In this document: piece after piece, positions 1-5,271 of the stretch
Numbering within the stretch: the stretch's first letter is position 1
Layout: each line of letters starts with the position of its first letter
Origin: Pseudomonadaceae bacterium UBA5811
GTDB taxonomy: Bacteria > Pseudomonadota > Gammaproteobacteria > Pseudomonadales > Pseudomonadaceae
Direction: 5' to 3'
Assembly: GCA_002417905.1 (NCBI GenBank)
Contig: DIDB01000079.1
Location: forward strand, 1-5,271
DNA length: 5,271 nucleotides
The notes under the pieces: generated by a model
Seen by the model: only the letters and a program-made list of their open reading frames with translations
Databases searched by the model: none
What the model was told of the DNA's origin: nothing
Made by a program: the position numbers and the translations under genes

Positions 1-257
1 GGCTGGGCGTGTACGACGGCGCCTACTGGGGCAACATGCAGGAGGCCGTGACCTTTCACAAAGATGTGCTGAACGGGATCATCAAGACGCTGGTGTTTGC
101 TGTGGTGGTGACCTGGATTGCCGTATTCCAGGGTTATGACTGTGAGCCGACATCCGAGGGGATCAGCCGTGCCACTACCCGTACCGTCGTTCATGCGTCG
201 CTGGCCGTTCTGGGTCTCGACTTCATTCTGACCGCCCTGATGTTTGGAGATTCGTAA
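1..257 (+). CDS. mlaE: MlaE, phospholipid ABC transporter permease (C-terminal part)
   Basis: This is the last 84 residues of the inner-membrane permease of the Mla (maintenance of lipid asymmetry) ABC transporter; the gene begins left of the window and the first full codon is at base 3. The visible part has a hydrophobic helix ([19 protein letters not shown]), the characteristic MlaE segment [20 protein letters not shown], and a last membrane helix ([17 protein letters not shown]) ending at a TAA stop. In the family, an MlaE dimer forms the membrane core, with the MlaF ATPase below and an MlaD hexamer on the periplasmic side. The stop overlaps the mlaD start by one base (TAATG), which suggests translational coupling. 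The family is clear from the C-terminal signature; only the missing N-terminus is uncertain. Confidence 0.95.
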   Translation, partial: LGVYDGAYWGNMQEAVTFHKDVLNGIIKTLVFAVVVTWIAVFQGYDCEPTSEGISRATTRTVVHASLAVLGLDFILTALMFGDS

Positions 258-736
258 TGCAAAACCGCTCACTGGAAGTCGGTGTCGGTCTGTTCCTGAT
301 CGCCGGCCTGCTGGCGCTGCTGGTACTGGCCCTGAGGGTTAGCGGTCTGGGCTTTACCAGTACCGAGGGGACTTACCGGCTGTATGCCTACTTCGACAAC
401 TCTGTTGGCATCCGTCCCAATGCCCGGGTGGCTCTGGCAGGCGTGACCATCGGCAAGGTGTCCGGAATCGAGCTGGATCACAAGACCTTTACCAGCCGGG
501 TTACCCTGGATATCGACAAGGATATTGATTTCCTGCCGGTTGATTCGACGGCTGCCGTTCTGACCTCCGGCCTGCTGGGGGACCGTTACATCGGCATTTC
601 CATCGGCGGTGATGACACGGTACTGAAGGATGGCGGTGTTATCCGCGATACCCAGTCATCACTGGTACTTGAAGACCTGATTGGCAAATTCTTGATGAAT
701 ATGTCCAATAAAAACGACCAGAAAGAAAGTAACTAG
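257..736 (+). CDS. mlaD: MlaD, MCE-domain lipid-binding subunit of the Mla transporter
   Basis: The product is 159 aa and anchored in the inner membrane. Residues 7-31 form one N-terminal membrane helix (VGVGLFLIAGLLALLVLALRV). An MCE domain spans about 38-118, with the family motifs YFDNSVGIRPNARVALAGVTIGKV and PVDSTAAVLTSGLLGDRYIGI; the Leu-Leu at 106-107 fits the pore-loop region of MlaD. A C-terminal helix (SSLVLEDLIGKFLMNM) is followed by a short charged tail. In characterised Mla systems MlaD forms a hexameric ring on MlaE and exchanges phospholipid with MlaC. The ATG is supported by GGAGA at 246-250, six bases upstream, and by its one-base overlap with mlaE. It is shorter than E. coli MlaD (183 aa, from memory), mostly at the C-terminus, and resembles the Pseudomonas Ttg2C form. 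Confidence 0.96.
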   Translation: MQNRSLEVGVGLFLIAGLLALLVLALRVSGLGFTSTEGTYRLYAYFDNSVGIRPNARVALAGVTIGKVSGIELDHKTFTSRVTLDIDKDIDFLPVDSTAAVLTSGLLGDRYIGISIGGDDTVLKDGGVIRDTQSSLVLEDLIGKFLMNMSNKNDQKESN

Positions 737-745
737 GAGTTTGGT

Positions 746-1417
746 ATGTCGATAGTCTTGCGTCGCGGTCTGCTGGCCCTGCTGGCCGCATTCATGCCCC
801 TGTTTGCCAGTGCGGCTCCGGCCGTGCCTCCCCACGATGTTGTGAAAAGTGCCACTGACCAGGTGCTGGCTGACCTGCGGGCCAACAAAAAGGTTTACCA
901 GAACAACTCGGAAGCGCTGTACCAGTCACTTAACACCATTCTGGGACCGGTTATTGATGTTGAGGGCATTTCCCGCAGCATCATGACCGTGCGCTATTCC
1001 CATCAGGCCACTCCGGCCCAGATGAAGCGCTTTGAGGAAAACTTCAAGCACAGCCTGATCAATTTTTACGGCAACGCGCTGCTGGAGTACAACGACCAGA
1101 AAATCACCGTGCTGCCAGGCAGCACCCAGCAAGGCGACGACCGGGCCAGTGTGGCCATGGAAGTGGTGGGCAAGCATGGCGAGATTTATCCGGTGAGCTA
1201 CACCATGGTTGACATCAATAACCACTGGATGGTGCGTAACGTTATCGTGAACGGCATCAACCTTGGCAAGCTGTACCGTGACCAGTTCCAGGAAGCCATG
1301 CGCCGCAACAACGAAGATCTGGACAAGACCATTGATAACTGGGGTGCCTCCATGGCTGATGCCAGCAAGGCCGCCGACGAAAAAATCAATGCCGACAAGA
1401 AGGCTGGCGCTCAATGA
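746..1417 (+). CDS. mlaC: MlaC, periplasmic phospholipid carrier (Ttg2D-like)
   Basis: The product is 223 aa. It has a Sec signal peptide: a positive N-terminus (MSIVLRR), a hydrophobic core and a likely cleavage site ASA|AP after residue 23. The mature part is an MlaC/Ttg2 domain with family blocks such as LNTILGPVIDVEGISRSIM, FKHSLINFYGNALLEY, YPVSYTMVDINNHW and RNVIVNGINLGKLYRDQF. MlaC carries phospholipid across the periplasm between the outer-membrane MlaA complex and MlaFEDB; in Pseudomonas the protein is called Ttg2D. The last 25 or so residues are an Ala/Lys/Asp-rich tail that looks disordered. The start is set by AGGAG at 735-739, six bases from the ATG and overlapping the mlaD stop codon. 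The gene ends in an ATGA overlap with mlaB. Confidence 0.96.
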   Translation: MSIVLRRGLLALLAAFMPLFASAAPAVPPHDVVKSATDQVLADLRANKKVYQNNSEALYQSLNTILGPVIDVEGISRSIMTVRYSHQATPAQMKRFEENFKHSLINFYGNALLEYNDQKITVLPGSTQQGDDRASVAMEVVGKHGEIYPVSYTMVDINNHWMVRNVIVNGINLGKLYRDQFQEAMRRNNEDLDKTIDNWGASMADASKAADEKINADKKAGAQ

Positions 1418-1722
1418 GTGAGGGCAGGGTCACCCTGGGCGCAGCAGGCGAGCTGCGTCTTTCCGGGGTGCTGGACTACCAGACTGGCCCGGCCCTGCTG
1501 GGGGCGGGCAAGACGCTGATCGACCAGAGCACAGCATCACCGGTGGTGGTGGATTGCAGTGCTGTGGAGAAATCGACCAGCGTTGGTATTTCCCTGCTGC
1601 TGGCCTATATGCGCCAGGCCGCCCGGAAGCAGCGTACGCTACGGGTTATCCATCTGCCTGAAGAGATGCTGCATATTGCAGAGGTCTCTGGCCTGAAAGG
1701 CATCCTGCCGGTGGAAGGCTGA
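1414..1722 (+). CDS. mlaB: MlaB, STAS-domain cytoplasmic subunit of the Mla transporter
   Basis: The product is 102 aa, a single STAS domain of the anti-sigma-antagonist fold: a first beta strand with GELRLSGVLDYQTG (12-25), a strand VVVDCSA (44-50), the loop-helix EKSTSVGISLLLAYMRQAARK (52-72), and a strand/helix TLRVIHLPEEMLHIAEVSGL. In E. coli, MlaB binds MlaF in the cytoplasm and is needed for assembly and activity of the ABC complex. By eye, Ser56 occupies the place of the functional Thr of E. coli MlaB (Thr52), and Thr55 replaces the preceding Asp. The start codon overlaps the mlaC stop (ATGA). Upstream there is only a weak AAGG, so translation probably depends on ribosomes finishing mlaC. 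A stem-loop spans the stop codon. Confidence 0.88.
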   Translation: MSEGRVTLGAAGELRLSGVLDYQTGPALLGAGKTLIDQSTASPVVVDCSAVEKSTSVGISLLLAYMRQAARKQRTLRVIHLPEEMLHIAEVSGLKGILPVEG

Positions 1723-1734
1723 GGCCTTCTACCG
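1709..1734 (+). terminator. Stem-loop over the mlaB stop codon, possible weak terminator
   Basis: Bases 1709-1719 pair with 1724-1734 in an uninterrupted 11-bp stem containing one G-T wobble (1713-1730). The four-base loop TGAG holds the TGA stop codon of mlaB. The downstream bases (1736-1746, TGTTTGCTGTT) are T-rich but not a clean T run, so full Rho-independent termination is doubtful. It may partly terminate the mla transcript or protect its 3' end from nucleases. The stem itself is directly visible; its function is inferred. Confidence 0.4.
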
Positions 1735-1771
1735 CTGTTTGCTGTTCATCGCGGCCTGCCGGCTTTTTGTG

Positions 1772-1777
1772 TATGAT
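1772..1777 (+). promoter_or_regulatory. Candidate -10 box upstream of ibaG
   Basis: TATGAT matches the sigma-70 -10 consensus in five of six positions and lies 33 bases before the ibaG ATG, after a T5 run (1764-1768). It sits between two copies of the palindrome GCCGGC (1758-1763 and 1779-1784), which could pair with each other or bind a regulator. No acceptable -35 hexamer is found 15-19 bases upstream, and it is not an exact extended -10. A promoter here would let ibaG-murA-hisG be transcribed apart from the mla genes, which fits the hairpin just upstream. Weakly supported. Confidence 0.33.
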
Positions 1778-1810
1778 GGCCGGCCTTGGTGCTAACAAGC
1801 GAGGTGAGCC

Positions 1811-3386
<1,576 letters not shown>

Positions 3387-3388
3387 AC

Positions 3389-4030
3389 ATGAGCATGCTG
3401 ACCATTGCCCTTTCCAAGGGCCGTATTCTGGATGACACCCTGCCGCTGCTGGCGGCAGCGGATATTGTGCCCGCCGAAAATCCGGAAAAAAGCCGCAAGC
3501 TGATCATTCCGACCTCCCGGCCGGATGTCCGGCTGCTGATTGTCCGGGCCACGGATGTGCCAACCTATGTGGAAAATGGTGCGGCAGATCTGGGCGTGGC
3601 CGGCAAGGATGTGCTGATGGAGTTTGGCGGTCAGGGGCTTTATGAGCCCCTGGACCTGCAGATTGCCCGCTGCCGGCTGATGACGGCCGGCCGGGCCGGG
3701 GTTGCTGAACCCGGGGGCCGGCTGCGGGTGGCCACCAAGTTCGTCAATATTGCCAAGCGCTATTACGCCAGCCAGGGCCGCCAGGTCGATATCATCAAGC
3801 TCTATGGCTCCATGGAGCTGGCACCACTGGTAGGGCTGGCAGACAAGATCATTGATGTGGTGGATACCGGCAACACCCTGCGGGCCAACGGTCTGGAGCC
3901 GCAGGAGCTGATTGCCAGCATCAGTTCGCGGCTGATCGTCAACAAGGCCTCGATGAAGATGCAGCATGCCCGCATCCAGGCGCTGATCGATTGCCTGGCC
4001 GCTGCGGTAGCTTCCCGTCATCAGGCCTGA
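3389..4030 (+). CDS. hisG: HisG, ATP phosphoribosyltransferase, short (HisZ-dependent) form
   Basis: The product is 213 aa. It condenses ATP with PRPP to phosphoribosyl-ATP, the first step of histidine synthesis, in the cytoplasm. The N-terminal block [18 protein letters not shown], the [15 protein letters not shown] block (64-78) and the PRPP-binding signature from Glu143 to Thr163 ([21 protein letters not shown]) are clear. The protein stops soon after the catalytic domains and lacks the roughly 80-residue C-terminal regulatory domain of long HisG. Known short HisG enzymes need the HisS-like subunit HisZ for activity and histidine feedback; no hisZ is in the window. Two ATGs compete: 3389 (weak AGG at 3380-3382, six bases away) and 3395, which gives the 211-residue [10 protein letters not shown] start usual in Pseudomonas. 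An upstream in-frame GTG at 3329 lies inside murA and is unlikely. Confidence 0.96.
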   Translation: MSMLTIALSKGRILDDTLPLLAAADIVPAENPEKSRKLIIPTSRPDVRLLIVRATDVPTYVENGAADLGVAGKDVLMEFGGQGLYEPLDLQIARCRLMTAGRAGVAEPGGRLRVATKFVNIAKRYYASQGRQVDIIKLYGSMELAPLVGLADKIIDVVDTGNTLRANGLEPQELIASISSRLIVNKASMKMQHARIQALIDCLAAAVASRHQA

Positions 4031-4037
4031 CTGCTGT

Positions 4038-4139
4038 TCCGGCCTATCGTGACAGAGTAATCAGTCTCGGGTGCCCTCACGGTAGGCCGGGTAAGCTGGG
4101 CACCCGGGATCACGCTATTACATAGAGGCTCTGTCATGA
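4038..4139 (+). promoter_or_regulatory. Structured hisG-hisD leader with competing hairpins, candidate translational switch
   Basis: Three long complementarities fill this 105-base gap. Stem A: 4038-4052 with 4077-4091, 15 bp, two G-U. Stem B: 4064-4076 with 4098-4110, 13 bp, two G-U, including nine perfect bp CGGGTGCCC/GGGCACCCG. Stem C: 4047-4057 with 4129-4139, 11 bp, one G-U, covering the hisD ATG. A 4-bp stem (4058-4061 with 4117-4120) links B and C. A shares 4047-4052 with C and interleaves with B, whereas B nests inside C. Fold A therefore leaves the hisD start open, while fold B+C pairs it and leaves the Shine-Dalgarno GAGG (4125-4128) in a bulge. No T run follows any stem, and there is no leader peptide with a run of His codons. 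The pairings are seen directly; the switch is inference. Confidence 0.5.
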
Positions 4140-5271
4140 CTGCTCCCTTTGCTATTCGCCGTCTCAATGCCCAGGATCCGGATTTTGCACGCCAGCTGGA
4201 CCAGCTGTTGAGCTGGGAGAGTGTTTCGGATGCGGCTGTCAACCAGCGGGTGCTGGAGATCATCCAGGCCGTGCGCCAGCGGGGAGATGCCGCCCTGGTG
4301 GAGCTGAGCCAGCGCCTTGACGGGGTAACGGCTACCCGCATGGCCGAGCTGATCCTGCCCCGCGAGCGGCTGGAGCTGGCGCTGGGCCGGATCAGTCCGG
4401 AACAGCGCACGGCACTGGAAACCTCGGCGGAGCGCATCCGGGCTTACCATGAGCATCAGCGCCAGGACTCCTGGACCTATACCGAGGCAGATGGCACGGT
4501 GCTGGGCCAGCAGGTGACTCCGCTGGACCGGGCTGGCCTCTATGTGCCGGGGGGCAAGGCGGCTTACCCGTCATCGGTGCTGATGAATGCCATTCCGGCC
4601 AAGGTGGCGGGTGTGGCTGAGGTGGTCATGGTGGTGCCAACCCCGGCCGGAGAAGTCAATGAGCTGGTCCTGGCAGCGGCCTGTGTGGCCGGTGTGGACC
4701 GGGTGTTTACCATCGGTGGTGCCCAGGCCGTGGCGGCGCTGGCCTATGGCACGGAGAGCGTGCCCCGGGTGGACAAGATTGTCGGGCCGGGCAACATCTA
4801 TGTGGCCACTGCCAAGCGCCATGTATTTGGCCAGTGCGGCATCGACATGATCGCCGGGCCTTCGGAAATCCTGGTGGTCTGTGACGGCCAGTCCGATCCG
4901 GACTGGGTTGCCATGGACCTGTTCTCCCAGGCCGAGCATGATGAGGATGCACAGTCCATCCTGGTTTGCCCGGAGCGGGCTTTCCTTGATCAGGTTGCCG
5001 CCAGCATCAGCCGTCTGCTGCCAGCCATGGAGCGGGCAGAAATCATCCGCACCTCACTGGAGGGGCGCGGCATGCTGATCCAGGTGGCGGATATGGAACA
5101 GGCCATGGTGGTCGCCAACCGGATTGCCCCGGAACACCTGGAGCTGTCCGTGGCCAACCCGGAGCAGTGGTTGCCGAAAATCCGTCACGCGGGCGCCATT
5201 TTCATGGGCCGTTACACTGCCGAGGCGCTGGGCGACTACTGTGCCGGCCCCAACCATGTGCTGCCCACCTC
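4136..5271 (+). CDS. hisD: HisD, histidinol dehydrogenase (C-terminus beyond window)
   Basis: The frame is open for 378 codons from this ATG to the right edge; a full HisD is about 430 residues, so some 50-60 are missing. HisD is a zinc- and NAD-dependent cytoplasmic enzyme that oxidises L-histidinol twice to L-histidine, the last two reactions of the pathway. Visible landmarks are [20 protein letters not shown] (131-150), [14 protein letters not shown] (214-227), the [10 protein letters not shown] signature (235-244), zinc ligands Gln265 and His268 (SQAEHDE), the catalytic pair Glu333-His334 (APEHLE) and zinc ligand Asp367 ([15 protein letters not shown]). The last zinc ligand, a His, would lie outside. 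The start is supported by GAGG at 4125-4128, seven bases upstream, and by the N-terminal alignment. The ATG lies within a stem of the upstream leader. No clear promoter is seen in the gap, so co-transcription with hisG is likely. Confidence 0.97.
   Translation, partial: MTAPFAIRRLNAQDPDFARQLDQLLSWESVSDAAVNQRVLEIIQAVRQRGDAALVELSQRLDGVTATRMAELILPRERLELALGRISPEQRTALETSAERIRAYHEHQRQDSWTYTEADGTVLGQQVTPLDRAGLYVPGGKAAYPSSVLMNAIPAKVAGVAEVVMVVPTPAGEVNELVLAAACVAGVDRVFTIGGAQAVAALAYGTESVPRVDKIVGPGNIYVATAKRHVFGQCGIDMIAGPSEILVVCDGQSDPDWVAMDLFSQAEHDEDAQSILVCPERAFLDQVAASISRLLPAMERAEIIRTSLEGRGMLIQVADMEQAMVVANRIAPEHLELSVANPEQWLPKIRHAGAIFMGRYTAEALGDYCAGPNHVLPT

Noticed and set aside
1778..1792. Sigma-54-type GG/GC element before ibaG
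   Set aside because: The GG and GC doublets are 11 rather than 10 bases apart, and the surrounding consensus is poor.
4049..4085. Tiny GTG-started frames in the hisG-hisD gap (GTG at 4049 and 4071) as a his leader peptide
   Set aside because: They encode only three or four residues, contain no His codon and lack a ribosome site, so classical histidine attenuation is not supported.
4116..4121. TATTAC as a -10 box for hisD
   Set aside because: Only four of six positions match, and the bases 17 upstream (AAGCTG) do not resemble a -35. The bases also belong to the leader's pairing.

Overview
The window is a compact, single-strand run of housekeeping genes from a GC-rich Gram-negative bacterium. 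The order mlaE-mlaD-mlaC-mlaB-ibaG-murA-hisG-hisD, the short form of HisG, and MlaC/MlaD sequences resembling the Ttg2 proteins of Pseudomonas all point to a gammaproteobacterium of the Pseudomonadales (Pseudomonas or a near relative). The species cannot be named from this sequence. No mobile element, CRISPR array, tRNA or rRNA was seen.

Layout. Bases 1-1722 hold the tail of the Mla phospholipid-transport operon: the MlaE permease C-terminus, the MlaD MCE-domain protein, the periplasmic lipid carrier MlaC and the STAS protein MlaB. These genes overlap or nearly touch (TAATG, 9-base gap, ATGA), as expected for coupled subunits. An 88-base gap follows, with a stem-loop over the mlaB stop codon and a possible -10 box. 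Next comes the BolA-family gene ibaG (1811-2050). A 70-base gap with two competing hairpins leads to murA (2121-3386), the first committed enzyme of peptidoglycan synthesis. hisG starts two bases after murA, and hisD starts 105 bases after hisG and runs off the right edge.

How the genes work together. MlaE/D/C/B, with MlaF and MlaA that must lie outside the window, move phospholipids between the outer and inner membranes. MurA supplies the cell wall. HisG and HisD are the first and last enzymes of histidine synthesis. HisG lacks the regulatory C-terminal domain, so a HisZ partner should be encoded elsewhere.

The most unusual region is the hisG-hisD gap. It holds three long inverted complementarities (15, 13 and 11 base pairs counting G-U pairs) arranged so that two alternative RNA folds compete. 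One leaves the hisD start codon free and the other pairs it. No uridine run follows either hairpin, so control of hisD translation, or a DNA-level palindrome, is more plausible than intrinsic termination. This is inferred from base pairing read by eye and has not been tested.
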